A DNA stretch of 55,512 bases, taken from assembly GCA_900548895.1 (NCBI GenBank), contig URLZ01000014.1, forward strand, positions 1 to 55,512, given 5' to 3'. Origin of the DNA: an uncultured Akkermansia sp. (GTDB lineage: Bacteria; Verrucomicrobiota; Verrucomicrobiia; Verrucomicrobiales; Akkermansiaceae). The translations under genes were made by a program, and so were the position numbers. Under the pieces are notes generated by a model. It was not told the origin of the DNA. It saw only the letters and a program-made list of their open reading frames with translations, and made no database searches. Positions 44,040-52,961 of the stretch are shown piece by piece; position 1 is the stretch's first letter; every line of letters starts with the position of its first letter.

Positions 44040-46289
44040 ATGTCAAAACGTACACTACTGATTGCCATGGCCTGCTGTCTGGCGGGGGCACTGCCCAGCC
44101 CTCTGCAGGCCGCCGAAGTCGGGGCAGCGCTGACTGCCGCAGAGGTCAAAAACCACCCCTTTCTGGAGGGCAGCCACTACCCGCAGTGGTCAAAGCTGAC
44201 GGCCGAGCAGGGCGCCAAGGACGTGTTGCTGGCGGTGGAGATGGCGCGCAAGCGCCTCGACGTCATCGCATCGGTCAAGCCCGAGCAGGCCACCTACGAG
44301 AACGTCTTCGGCGCCTTTGAAAACGTCGATCGCGAGCTCGATCGCGCCCTCAGCTACTTCTTCCACCTCTGCTCCGTGATGGACTCACCCGCCTTCCGCG
44401 CCGCCAAGGAAAGCGTGCTGCCGGTCTACACCGAATACACCGGCTCCATCACCGCCAACGAGCGCCTCTGGAGCGTCATCAAGAGCGCCTCGCAGCAGCC
44501 CTGGATCAAGACGCTCTCCCCTGAGAAGCAGCGCTACGTGCAGCAAATCGTCGACTCCTTCCGCGACAACGGCGCCGACCTCTCCGCCGATCAGAAAGCG
44601 CGCCGCACCGAAATCCTCCGCGAGCTCTCGGAGCTGACGGATCGCTTCGGCAAAAATGTGCTGGACTCGACGAAGGACTGGAAGCTCTTCATCACCGATC
44701 GCCGCCAGCTGGCCGGCATGCCCGAGCACTGGATGGAGAACGCCCGCAAGGCCGCCGAGGCCGCGGGGCGCGGCGACGCCGAGCACCCGCAGTGGCTCAT
44801 CACCATGGACTACGCCAGCTACGGCCCCGTGATGCAGTCCTGCGACGTCGAAGCCACGCGCAAGGCCTGCTGGGAGGGCAACGCCTCCATCGGCGCCGGC
44901 CGCTGGGACAACGCACCGATCGTCGCCCGCGTGATGGAGCTGCGCCGCGAGCTCGCCGAGCTGCTGGGCTTTGACACCTTCGCCGACCTGACGACCGCCC
45001 GCCGCATGGTGGAGAGCGGCGACCACGCCCTCTCCTTCATCGACGGCATGATGCAGAGCGTCAAGCCCGCCTTCGACAAGGAGAACGCCGAGCTGCTCGC
45101 CTTTGCCGCCGAAAGGACCGGCAAAAAGTCCGACCGCATGGCCCCCTGGGATCGCCGTTACTACATGGATCAGTTGGCCCACAAGCTCTATGACTTCGAC
45201 AAGGAGGAACTGCGCCCCTATCAGGAGAGCAACAACGTCATCCGCGGCATGTTCTCCATCTACCAGCACCTCTACGGCATCACCATCAAGGAAGTGCCCA
45301 CCGTCTGCCTCAAGCCCGGTGAAAGCTGCCCGATGGGCAGCCGCGAAGTCTGGTACCCCGGCGTGCGCCTCTTCGAAGTCTACGACAACAAGACGAAGGC
45401 CCATCTCGGCTCCTTCTACATGGACCTCTACCCGCGCGAATCCAAGCGCGGCGGCGCTTGGGTCAACGGCCTCGTCTACGGCGACCCCGCCCGCGACGGC
45501 AAGCCGCACGACCCGCATCTGGCCACGATCTGCGCCAACCTGACCCCGCCGAATGAAGACGGCATCGCCCTCTACTCGCACACCGATGTCGAGACCCTCT
45601 TCCATGAGTTCGGCCACATGATGCACGTGATGCTCGGCGACACCGAGCTGCGCTGCCACATGGGCACCTCCGTCGCCTGGGACTTCGTCGAGCTGCCCAG
45701 CCAGCTCAATGAAAACTGGACCTGGGAGCCCGAGGGACTCGCCTCGTACGCCTTCCACTACAAGACCGGCGAACCCATTCCGCAGGATCTCGTCCGCAAG
45801 ATGCAGCAGGTGCGCTATTTCATGCCCGCCAGCGAGAACATGGGGCAGCTCTGCATCGCCAAGCTCGATCTGGAGATGCACATGCACTACAATGAGAAGT
45901 TCCGCGGCAAGGATCTTGACGCCGCCACCAACGAACTGCTCGACCCCTGGCGCCTGCCGCAGACCGTGCCCTCGCCCTCCATCATGCGCTCCCTCACCCA
46001 CTGCGTCAACGGGGGCTACGCCGCCGGCTACTACAGCTATAAGTGGGCCGAAGTGCTCGCGGCCGATGCCTTCTCTCGCTTCCGCAACGAGGGGCTCATG
46101 AACGAAAAGACCGGCGCGGACTACCGCAGCGCCATCCTCTCCAAGGGCGACTCCAAGCCCGCCGCCGAGCTCTACCGCGACTTCATGGGCCGCGACCCGA
46201 ACCCCGACGCCCTGCTCCAGCTTCAGGGGCTGCTGCCCGCGACGGAGCCGGCTAAGGATGAAAAGCCTCAGGCCGGCGGGGCATCCTGA
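44040..46289 (+). CDS. Exported M3-family zinc oligopeptidase
   Basis: A 749-residue metallopeptidase of the thimet oligopeptidase/Dcp/OpdA family (M3), which cleaves short peptides. A Sec signal peptide (MSKRTLLIAMACCLAGALPS then PLQAAE) points to the periplasm, unlike the cytoplasmic OpdA. The helical N-terminal half covers about 30-380. The zinc site HEFGH starts at H522 with catalytic Glu523, and the third ligand Glu lies in the following W-D-F-V-E-L-P-S-Q segment. The M3 end motif GYAAGYYSYKWAEVLAAD is near 660-677. All catalytic residues are present and the length is normal (about 680-720 plus signal). A terminator follows. It may recycle peptides from envelope protein turnover. Confidence 0.95.
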   Translation: MSKRTLLIAMACCLAGALPSPLQAAEVGAALTAAEVKNHPFLEGSHYPQWSKLTAEQGAKDVLLAVEMARKRLDVIASVKPEQATYENVFGAFENVDRELDRALSYFFHLCSVMDSPAFRAAKESVLPVYTEYTGSITANERLWSVIKSASQQPWIKTLSPEKQRYVQQIVDSFRDNGADLSADQKARRTEILRELSELTDRFGKNVLDSTKDWKLFITDRRQLAGMPEHWMENARKAAEAAGRGDAEHPQWLITMDYASYGPVMQSCDVEATRKACWEGNASIGAGRWDNAPIVARVMELRRELAELLGFDTFADLTTARRMVESGDHALSFIDGMMQSVKPAFDKENAELLAFAAERTGKKSDRMAPWDRRYYMDQLAHKLYDFDKEELRPYQESNNVIRGMFSIYQHLYGITIKEVPTVCLKPGESCPMGSREVWYPGVRLFEVYDNKTKAHLGSFYMDLYPRESKRGGAWVNGLVYGDPARDGKPHDPHLATICANLTPPNEDGIALYSHTDVETLFHEFGHMMHVMLGDTELRCHMGTSVAWDFVELPSQLNENWTWEPEGLASYAFHYKTGEPIPQDLVRKMQQVRYFMPASENMGQLCIAKLDLEMHMHYNEKFRGKDLDAATNELLDPWRLPQTVPSPSIMRSLTHCVNGGYAAGYYSYKWAEVLAADAFSRFRNEGLMNEKTGADYRSAILSKGDSKPAAELYRDFMGRDPNPDALLQLQGLLPATEPAKDEKPQAGGAS

Positions 46290-46387
46290 GGCCATGCGCC
46301 TCCCGCGAGGGCTGCCTCCACCGAATGAGGGCAGCCCCCGTGCGGCAAACCCGTTGAACGGAACATCTAACACAGACGATGAAGGCC

Positions 46388-46421
46388 GGGGCCGGGAGCA
46401 GAACTCCCGGCCCCGCTTTTA
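46388..46421 (+). terminator. Rho-independent terminator of the M3 peptidase gene
   Basis: Perfect 11-bp stem GGGGCCGGGAG/CTCCCGGCCCC with loop CAGAA, then GCTTTTA. Confidence 0.9.
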
Positions 46422-46448
46422 TTCACGCATCCGGCAGGGGAAATGAAC

Positions 46449-46477
46449 TTGACCCGGCGAGCGCCGGCGAGTATAAT
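46449..46477 (+). promoter_or_regulatory. Strong promoter of the UDP-glucose dehydrogenase gene
   Basis: TTGACC (46449-46454), 17-bp spacer, perfect TATAAT (46472-46477). Predicted start near 46484, leaving a leader of about 7 nt. Confidence 0.85.
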
Positions 46478-46490
46478 CGACCCGAGGCTT

Positions 46491-47855
46491 ATGAAACTTG
46501 CCATTATTGGAACGGGCTATGTGGGGCTCACCACCGGAACCTGCTTCGCGGAGGTCGGGCATACAGTCATCTGCGTGGATAACGACGTGCGCAAAGTCGA
46601 CGCCCTCACCGGCGGGCGCGTGCCCATCTACGAGCCCGAGCTCGAGGGCCTGGTCGCCTCGAACGTCTCCGCCGGCCGCCTCAGCTTCAGCACCGACCTG
46701 CCGCGCGCCGTTGCGGACTCCGAAATCATCTTCATCGCCGTGCCGACGCCCCCGCAGGAGGACGGCTCCGTCGACCTCTCCTACATCGAAGCCGTGTCGC
46801 AGGAGATCGCCGTCTCCCTGCGCCCGGAATACGGCTACCGCATCGTCGTCGACAAATCCACCGTCCCCGTCAGCACGGGCAGCAAGGTTGCGCAGGTCAT
46901 CCGGCGCTACGCCTCCGGCGATGTCGACGTCGACGTCGTCTCCAACCCCGAATTCCTGCGTGAAGGCTCCGCCGTCAACGACCTGCTGCACCCCGACCGC
47001 ATCGTCATCGGCGCGGACTCGCAGCGCGCCATGGACATGATGAAGCGCGTCTATCAGCCCTTCAACGCACCCATCGTCGAGGTTGACGTCCCCTCCGCCG
47101 AGCTCATCAAGCACGCCGCCAACTCCTTTCTGGCCCTCAAGATCTCCTACATCAACGCCGTCGCCGCCGTCTGCGAGAAAGCCGGCGCCGACGTCACGCA
47201 GGTCGCGCGCGGCATCGGGATGGACAAGCGCATCTCGCCGCACTTCCTCAGTGCCGGCCTCGGCTACGGTGGCTCCTGTTTCCCGAAGGACGTTAAAGGC
47301 TTCATCAACGTCTCCGAACAGTTGGGCGAGCCCATGAACATCCTGCGCGAAGTCGAGGCCATCAACGAACAGCAGGTGCCCCGCCTGCTCGCCCGCATTC
47401 GCGAAAAACTCTGGGTGCTGCGCAACAAGCGCATCGCCGTCTGGGGCATCGCCTTCAAGCAAAACACCGACGACGTGCGCGAATCCGTCTCCGTCAAAAT
47501 CATCAAGGCCCTCTGCGACGAAGGCGCCAGCGTCACGGCCTACGACCCCAAGGCCCGAGAGACCGGGGCGGCCGCCCTCAAGGGCTACCCCGTCACCATC
47601 TGCGATGACCTCTACGAGTGCACGCGCGGGGCCGAGACCCTCATCGTCGCCACGGAATGGCGCGAATTTGCACTGGCCAACTTCGGCAAGGTGCGCGAGA
47701 TGATGCGCCTGCCCATCATCTTCGACGGGCGCAACATCCTCCACGCCGAAAACGTGCTGCACGCCGGCTTTGAGTATCACTCCATCGGGCGTCGCAGCCT
47801 CTACCCGAAGGCGCAGTCCCCTCAATTGAGGGATGGGGATAACACAGCCCGCTGA
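46491..47855 (+). CDS. ugd: UDP-glucose 6-dehydrogenase
   Basis: A 454-residue NAD-dependent enzyme that oxidises UDP-glucose to UDP-glucuronate, a precursor for capsule, exopolysaccharide or LPS sugars. The N-terminal Rossmann motif is GTGYVGLTTGTCFAEVGH at about 6-23. The central domain contains NPEFLREGSAV, and the catalytic site GYGGSCFPKDVKGF has nucleophile C263. The C-terminal UDP-binding domain includes WGIAFKQNTDDVRES. GDP-mannose dehydrogenases share the fold; the central motifs favour UDP-glucose. The ATG at 46491 fits the promoter and the Rossmann start; an earlier in-frame start would lie upstream of the promoter. Confidence 0.95.
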   Translation: MKLAIIGTGYVGLTTGTCFAEVGHTVICVDNDVRKVDALTGGRVPIYEPELEGLVASNVSAGRLSFSTDLPRAVADSEIIFIAVPTPPQEDGSVDLSYIEAVSQEIAVSLRPEYGYRIVVDKSTVPVSTGSKVAQVIRRYASGDVDVDVVSNPEFLREGSAVNDLLHPDRIVIGADSQRAMDMMKRVYQPFNAPIVEVDVPSAELIKHAANSFLALKISYINAVAAVCEKAGADVTQVARGIGMDKRISPHFLSAGLGYGGSCFPKDVKGFINVSEQLGEPMNILREVEAINEQQVPRLLARIREKLWVLRNKRIAVWGIAFKQNTDDVRESVSVKIIKALCDEGASVTAYDPKARETGAAALKGYPVTICDDLYECTRGAETLIVATEWREFALANFGKVREMMRLPIIFDGRNILHAENVLHAGFEYHSIGRRSLYPKAQSPQLRDGDNTAR

Positions 47856-48278
47856 ACCTTCGCCGGACGGCAGGGAAGGGAGTTGGAGGAGGCTCCTTCT
47901 CCCCTCGCGAGGCGCCCGGCGGTCGGGATAGTTAGTCAACGGACGGCCTCCGATGGGGGGGCACCACGCCGCCCGCCGCTCGGGCCTCTGACCTCGCGGC
48001 TCCTTCCCCCACTGTCCGCGCTCCGGCCCCGGACGAGATCGCCGAGGCCTGTTGGTCGAGCGGAACCGCCGCCCCCTTTCGGCGGCTTATGTCCCGCTTG
48101 AGATACGACACGCTGGCCACGTTCCTGTTTCGAGTATCACCGTGCGGGCGCGTTGCAGGTCGCCGCATCGGGGCGTTCAGCCTCTTGTGTGGGCCGCAAG
48201 GGTGGTCAATCCGCCGCGTCCGCCGACAGCCGGGCGGCCGGGCGCCGGGCGGAAATCAGCGTGGCCGCATCGGCCGCA
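47856..48278. other. Unexplained 423-bp gap with nested hairpin
   Basis: No supported gene. At 48059-48098 a nested hairpin can form (outer AGCGG/CCGCT, inner CCGCCG/CGGCGG). GC content and lack of strong codon bias on either strand leave a non-coding RNA, a decayed gene or plain spacer as options. No tmRNA, RNase P or SRP signatures were recognised. A short stretch around 48129 (TTCGAGTATCACC) resembles the end of the ugd gene (TTTGAGTATCACT). Confidence 0.4.
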
Positions 48279-49016
48279 TCAGCGGGGCAGCGTCACATCC
48301 TCCAGCCCCGTCAGCGCGCTGAGACGCTTCATCAGGTAGCGAATCACCGCCAGCAGCGTCACCATCAGCGGCAGACCGATCACGAGATAGCCGCACCACG
48401 TCATGCTGCCCACCGCGTGATTGTAGGCCACCGGCTGCTGCTCCGGCGTCTCCGCGAGCACCGGCAGCAGGAAATACAGCGCCAGCGCGAAATTGGCCGC
48501 CGCTGAGACAAAGAGCGACCCCGCCGTCATCAGACTGGAGCGCCAGAGCACGCACTCGTACTCGGCCGAGCAGCCGCGCTCCTCAATGCGCTTCTCAATG
48601 CGGGGAATATCGAAGAGCGCATCCGAATACACAAAGGCGCGCAGCATCGAGGTCTCGCTCTTCGTTGAAACCAGCATAATGCCGCCGAGCAGCAGCGGAA
48701 TCAACGCCTCCTTCGCCGCATACCACCAGGGCGTGTCCGGCCGCAGCGCCGCCGCCTCCCCCTGCGTCGCGTAAAAGGTCACCACGCCCGTCAGCACCGT
48801 GCCCAGCAGGCCGAAAAAGGTGACGGGATCCACCTTGTGCAGCTTGATGAAACTCCAGAGACCAACGCCGATGGGAAAGGCCAGCGCGATGGCCATGGCG
48901 AGGTAGGGGCCCAGATCCAGCAGGCCCGGGCCGTGCGAGGAGCAGTGCTCCAGAATCAGCACCGGCACCAGCACGCTGAGCAGCACATTGAGCAGACTTT
49001 GCATTCCTTTGTCCAT
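48279..49016 (-). CDS. VC0807-like polytopic membrane protein
   Basis: A 245-residue inner-membrane protein with about six TM segments. It starts MDKGMQSLLNVLLSVLVPVL and has the LGPYLAMAIALAFPIGVGLW segment typical of the VC0807/septation-protein-A-like group, whose function is unknown. A second ATG at 49004 is possible. Mid-protein loop residues (RIEKRIEERGCSAEYECVLW) are cytoplasmic and charged. It follows the epimerase gene by 92 bp on the same strand and is probably co-transcribed. Confidence 0.75.
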   Translation of the reverse strand: MDKGMQSLLNVLLSVLVPVLILEHCSSHGPGLLDLGPYLAMAIALAFPIGVGLWSFIKLHKVDPVTFFGLLGTVLTGVVTFYATQGEAAALRPDTPWWYAAKEALIPLLLGGIMLVSTKSETSMLRAFVYSDALFDIPRIEKRIEERGCSAEYECVLWRSSLMTAGSLFVSAAANFALALYFLLPVLAETPEQQPVAYNHAVGSMTWCGYLVIGLPLMVTLLAVIRYLMKRLSALTGLEDVTLPR

Positions 49017-49108
49017 AGCGGGGCAGGGGAAGGGAGTGAGAGGAGGGGAAGAGGTGAAAACGGATGAGGTGAAACGGGAATCGGCGGCGCTCCGCGAGAG
49101 GCTCAGCC

Positions 49109-49759
49109 TCACTTCATCGAGCGAATCGCCTCCGCCATGTCGGGCGCGCGGAAGGTCGAAGAACCGGCCACCAGACAGTCCGCCCCCGCCTCGCGGCAGA
49201 GCGGCGCCTGCGCCGGGCCGATACCTCCGTCCATCTGCAGCAGAAAGCTGAGGCCCCCGGTACGCCGGCGCTCCGCCAGCACGCGCACCTTGTTGAGCAC
49301 GTCCGACATGAAACTCTGGCCGCCGAAGCCCGGCACCACGCTCATCACCAGCACCATGTCCAGCTCCGCCAGATAGGGCAGCACGCGCTCGACCGGCGTC
49401 GCCGGATTCAGCGCCAGCCCGGCCTGCACGCCCGCCGCGCGAATCGCCGCCAGCGTCGCGTGCAAATCCACCGCGCCCTCGCGCTCGACGTGCACGGTAA
49501 TCATATTCATCCCCGCCTTGACAAAGCGCGGCAGATAGTGATCCGGCGCATCGATCATCAGATGCGCATCCAGAAAGGCATCCGCCGGCACCGCCGCGCG
49601 AATGGCCGCACAAACATCAGGCCCGAAGGAAATGTTGTCGACGAAGGAGCCGTCCATCACATCGAGATGCAGCCAGTCCGCGCCGGCATTCAGCGCGCGA
49701 ACAGCCTCATCCCCGATGCGGCGGAAGTCACAGGCGAGCATGGAGGGAGCAATCAGCAT
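49109..49759 (-). CDS. rpe: Ribulose-phosphate 3-epimerase
   Basis: A 216-residue TIM-barrel enzyme interconverting ribulose 5-phosphate and xylulose 5-phosphate in the pentose phosphate pathway. Landmarks: IAPSMLACDF at 3-12, catalytic and metal residues in LHLDVMDGSFVDNISFGP (31-48), the His of LDAHLMI near 66-68, VMSVVPGFGGQSF near 138-150, and LQMDGGIG near 172-179. The length is normal (about 220). It has its own promoter (49789-49817). Confidence 0.97.
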   Translation of the reverse strand: MLIAPSMLACDFRRIGDEAVRALNAGADWLHLDVMDGSFVDNISFGPDVCAAIRAAVPADAFLDAHLMIDAPDHYLPRFVKAGMNMITVHVEREGAVDLHATLAAIRAAGVQAGLALNPATPVERVLPYLAELDMVLVMSVVPGFGGQSFMSDVLNKVRVLAERRRTGGLSFLLQMDGGIGPAQAPLCREAGADCLVAGSSTFRAPDMAEAIRSMK

Positions 49760-49788
49760 GGCAGAGAGAAAAAACGCGTACGGCGGAA

Positions 49789-49817
49789 AGCTTACTACGG
49801 AGCCGCCGCGAGTGCAA
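49789..49817 (-). promoter_or_regulatory. Promoter of rpe
   Basis: On the - strand: TTGCAC (49812-49817), 17-bp spacer, TAAGCT (49789-49794). Leader about 23 nt. Confidence 0.6.
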
Positions 49818-49889
49818 GGCTAAAGAGCCGCCGGAGTGATCGGCGGCGCGGACGGTATACGCGGGCTGTAAACGCAGATCGGCGTTGCC

Positions 49890-50291
49890 TCAGCGGCGGC
49901 GCATCTCAAAGCAGCGCCGGCTGAACACCAGCGGCGGCGTCATGAAGAGCCCGTCCGCCTGATCCGTGCCGAAGAGGCGCAGCTCCATCCCCGTCGGCGG
50001 CTGCTCGAACTCGTGACAGCCGCCGAAGCTGAACGCACTGCCCGGCGTCAGCACCGGGCGCTGATTGAACACCTGCTGCGCTTCAATCACGCGCGTCGTG
50101 CCGCTGCGGTCGCGCAGCACCCACTTGCGGCCCAGCAGGCGCACCCCCACATCGCTGTCATTGAGCAGCGCCACGCGGAACAGCACGCGGTAGAGCGGGC
50201 GCGCCCCGCGGCTGAGCATCAGCGCCGAGAGCGCCAAGTGCATCTTGACCCAGTCGCGCTGCGGAAGAGCCGTCGCCGTCTCAGTGCTCAT
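49890..50291 (-). CDS. ApaG-domain protein
   Basis: A 133-residue protein matching ApaG (DUF525; E. coli ApaG is 125 residues), a single fibronectin-III-like beta domain. Recognisable are LLNDSDVGVRLLGRKWVLRD (ApaG: NxS...V-x-L-L-x-R-x-W), the VFNQRPVLTPGSAFSFGG block and PPTGMELRLFG (ApaG: G-x-M-x-G-x-Y). ApaG domains bind protein partners; the bacterial role is unclear though linked to cobalt resistance in Salmonella. The GXGXXG-like diphosphate motif is not preserved. Its ATG at 50291 overlaps the stop of the upstream exported-protein gene by 11 nt, so the two are coupled. Confidence 0.8.
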   Translation of the reverse strand: MSTETATALPQRDWVKMHLALSALMLSRGARPLYRVLFRVALLNDSDVGVRLLGRKWVLRDRSGTTRVIEAQQVFNQRPVLTPGSAFSFGGCHEFEQPPTGMELRLFGTDQADGLFMTPPLVFSRRCFEMRRR

Positions 50292-51210
50292 AACCCGGGC
50301 CCACCGAAAGAGTCGCAATGCGCGCCGCCGTCTCGTGAATCGCCGCGACGCGCTCCGCCGTCGGCACCTCATCGGTCTGCAGCCGCATCTGCTCCGCCAG
50401 CTTCGTCAGCTCCGCGCGCAGCTCCGCCACCTTGATGCGCTTCGCCGTCACCGGGCTGAGCCCCTCGAGAATCTCGCAGAAATACTCCGGCGCATCCGGG
50501 TAAAAAATCACCGCTGCCTGGCGCGCATCGAAGCGAGCCCCGATCGCCGCTGTCGCCGCATTCAGCGCGCGCACCCAACCGCCCAGCGCAATGAGGTGCG
50601 CCAGATCCGGATCGCGCAGCTCCGTCAACTCGGCATTCACATCCGACTGCGTGGCCGAGAGAATCTGCTTGAACTTCTCCAGATTCCCCTTCTCCGCATT
50701 CTCCAGCAGACTCGCCGAATGTGAGCTCATCTTCTCACCCACACCCATCGCCTTGCCGTAGCGCGTCAAGTCGAGAGCAATCGGCTTGATGTCATTCATA
50801 TGACCGCTGCGCACCGCGATAAAACCGTCGGCGAGCAAAAAGCCCATCTCCATCGCCAGCGAGCCCGCATCCGTCGACAACTTCTCCGGGCGGCGGCGCA
50901 GCACATACTCCTCCGGAATCGGCGGCAGATCATCGAGTTGAGCAAAAATCTTGCTGATCGACGGCGCTGTATACACATTGATACCCAACTCCTGATTCGA
51001 ATGAGAATCATCCAGCATCGCGTCGTCGCGGAACATCGCCGGCACCTCGCCCGGGCGGCGATTCTCATCCTGAGGCGGCAGAACGGGGGAAATATCCTCA
51101 AGCGGCTCCGTGATAATATCATCAGGATTCAACTCGTCAGCCCATGAGAGCGAAGCCAGCGCCAGAGAACCCGACAAACCGGCACGGAGGAAAAAATGCA
51201 GCTTTATCAT
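50281..51210 (-). CDS. Exported protein of unknown function
   Basis: A 309-residue protein with signal peptide MIKLHFFLRAGLSGSLALAS plus LSWA. An acidic, proline-rich linker (about 26-65) is followed by a helical domain (about 95-285) with segments such as AMEMGFLLADGFIAVRSG and DPDLAHLIALGGWVRALNAA. The pattern ADGFIAVRSG... LGGWVRAL recalls uncharacterised secreted proteins of Verrucomicrobiota, but I cannot name a family. It is the first gene of a two-gene unit with the ApaG protein. Base composition in its first 250 bp is more AT-rich. Confidence 0.7.
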   Translation of the reverse strand: MIKLHFFLRAGLSGSLALASLSWADELNPDDIITEPLEDISPVLPPQDENRRPGEVPAMFRDDAMLDDSHSNQELGINVYTAPSISKIFAQLDDLPPIPEEYVLRRRPEKLSTDAGSLAMEMGFLLADGFIAVRSGHMNDIKPIALDLTRYGKAMGVGEKMSSHSASLLENAEKGNLEKFKQILSATQSDVNAELTELRDPDLAHLIALGGWVRALNAATAAIGARFDARQAAVIFYPDAPEYFCEILEGLSPVTAKRIKVAELRAELTKLAEQMRLQTDEVPTAERVAAIHETAARIATLSVGPGYEH

Positions 51211-51241
51211 ATAAAAATGGGTTGAAAAATGACTTTTAGCC

Positions 51242-51270
51242 TTGACTCAGTCAAAAGGATACATTACCAT
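51242..51270 (+). promoter_or_regulatory. Promoter of the glycosyltransferase gene within a divergent palindrome
   Basis: TTGACT (51242-51247), 17-bp spacer, TACCAT (51265-51270). The -35 is one arm of the palindrome TTGACTCAGTCAA (51242-51254), whose other arm reads TTGACT on the - strand and could serve the exported-protein gene. Confidence 0.5.
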
Positions 51271-51368
51271 CGCCGCAAGTCAAGCTCATAGTGCGGGCTG
51301 ACACAATTTCCCTGCGGATCCCCGCGTTTGACACTGAGGCTGCGAGAACAAAAAACTCCCTAACGAAC

Positions 51369-52898
51369 ATGGCATACTGGTTCAACTTCATCTGGCTCGT
51401 CATCTACTTCCTCGTCATGATCGGCCTGTCGGGCTACGGCCTGCACCGGCTCATGATGGTGGTGCTCTACATCGTTCACCGCAAGGATGTACCGAAGCCG
51501 GCCGGCCAGTGGAAGGAGCTGCCCGTGGTCACCATCCAGCTCCCCCTCTTCAACGAGAAGTTCGTGCTGCGCGGCCTTCTCGAGAAAGTAACCGCCATCG
51601 ACTATCCGAAGGATAAGCTCGAAATCCAGATCCTCGATGACTCGACGGACGACACCTACGACCTCTGCATGGAGCTCACCGAGCACTACCGCCGGCAGGG
51701 CTTTGACATCTGCTGCCTGCACCGCACCGACCGCACCGGCTTCAAGGCCGGCGCCCTCGAGGCCGCCGACGCCGTCGCCAAGGGTGAGTTCCTGCTCATC
51801 CTCGACGCCGACTTCCGCCCTGAGCCGGATATCCTCAAGGTCGTCATGCCCTACTTCACCGACCCGAACGTCGCGCTTGTCCAGACGCGCTGGGGCCACA
51901 TCAACCGCAACCACAACCTCCTCACGCGCCTTCAGTCCATCTTCCTCGACGGCCACTTCGCCCTCGAGCAGACCGTCCGCAACCGCTCCGGCCGCTTCTT
52001 CACCTTCAACGGCACCGCCGGCGTGTGGCGCAAGTGCGCCATCACCGATGCCGGCGGCTGGGAGCACGACACCATCACCGAGGACATGGACCTCTCCTAC
52101 CGCGCCCAGATGAAGGGCTGGCACTTCGTCTACCTCAACGACTACGTCACCCCCGCCGAGCTGCCCGAGGATATGGACGGCTTCAAGGCCCAGCAGCACC
52201 GCTGGACGAAGGGCTGCATCCAGGTCTGCCAGAAGATGCTCTTCGACATCTGGCGCTCCAAGGCCCCCTTCAAGGCCAAGATGGAGGCCACCACGCACCT
52301 CACCTGCAACTACTCCTACCTCGCCCTCATCCTGCTCTGCATCCTGCTCGTGCCCATCTGTGTCGGCGCCGTCGCCCCCACGGGCGACTGGGCCTGGACC
52401 ACCCCGCGCATGATGCTGCTCACCGCCATCCTCTTCTTCACCGCCACCGTGACCGTCTGCATGTTCTACGTTACCGCCGAAGTGGTCGTGCGCCCGAAGC
52501 GCTGGTGGATGGTCTTCCCGCTGCTCATCCCCCTGCTGGCCCTCGGCGTCGGCATGGCCGTCAACAACGCCAAAGCCGTGCTCGAAGCCGTCTTCGGCCG
52601 CCAGAGCGAGTTCGTGCGCACCCCGAAGTTCGGCGAATCGCAGGAGGGCAAGCTCTCCGTCGAAAAGCGCGCCAAGGGCTACAAAGCCATCAAATCCGTG
52701 CTCGTGCCCGTGCTGGAGCTGCTCTTCGGCCTCTTCTTCGCCTGCACCGAGGCCGTGAACCTCATCTACGGCAACTACATCAACGCGCTGCTCATGATGC
52801 CCTTCCTCGGCTTCTTCTACACCAGCCTGTCGTCCTTTGCCCGCCTCTTTGACGGCATGCGCCAGCGCCGAGCCGCGCAGAAATCCACCGCCGCCTGA
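51369..52898 (+). CDS. Processive family 2 glycosyltransferase (cellulose-synthase-like)
   Basis: A 509-residue membrane glycosyltransferase. TM helix 1 is at about 5-33. The GT2 catalytic domain at about 50-290 has ILDDSTDDT (nucleotide-binding Asp), LILDADFRP (D-x-D), TITEDMDLSYR (catalytic T-E-D) and QQHRWTKGC (the Q-x-x-R-W acceptor motif of processive synthases). Four or five TM helices follow at about 320-490. It lacks a PilZ domain and is shorter than BcsA, so it resembles CslA/mannan-synthase-type enzymes more than bacterial cellulose synthase. It probably builds a beta-linked polysaccharide from a nucleotide sugar at the inner membrane. No bcsB-like partner is adjacent. The ATG at 51369 was selected as the first Met before the TM helix. 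Confidence 0.9.
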   Translation: MAYWFNFIWLVIYFLVMIGLSGYGLHRLMMVVLYIVHRKDVPKPAGQWKELPVVTIQLPLFNEKFVLRGLLEKVTAIDYPKDKLEIQILDDSTDDTYDLCMELTEHYRRQGFDICCLHRTDRTGFKAGALEAADAVAKGEFLLILDADFRPEPDILKVVMPYFTDPNVALVQTRWGHINRNHNLLTRLQSIFLDGHFALEQTVRNRSGRFFTFNGTAGVWRKCAITDAGGWEHDTITEDMDLSYRAQMKGWHFVYLNDYVTPAELPEDMDGFKAQQHRWTKGCIQVCQKMLFDIWRSKAPFKAKMEATTHLTCNYSYLALILLCILLVPICVGAVAPTGDWAWTTPRMMLLTAILFFTATVTVCMFYVTAEVVVRPKRWWMVFPLLIPLLALGVGMAVNNAKAVLEAVFGRQSEFVRTPKFGESQEGKLSVEKRAKGYKAIKSVLVPVLELLFGLFFACTEAVNLIYGNYINALLMMPFLGFFYTSLSSFARLFDGMRQRRAAQKSTAA

Positions 52899-52961
52899 GC
52901 GAGCAGCCCGCCCGAGCCTGTCGACCGATAACGAATCACCCCGCAATCACTCGGAATCGCC

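Noticed and set aside
43967..44061. Small basic leader peptide overlapping the M3 peptidase start
   Set aside because: No Shine-Dalgarno stands out, no promoter can be placed, and nothing but an open frame supports it.
47856..48278. tmRNA, RNase P RNA, 4.5S or 6S RNA
   Set aside because: None of the conserved core sequences or tRNA-like ends could be found on either strand.
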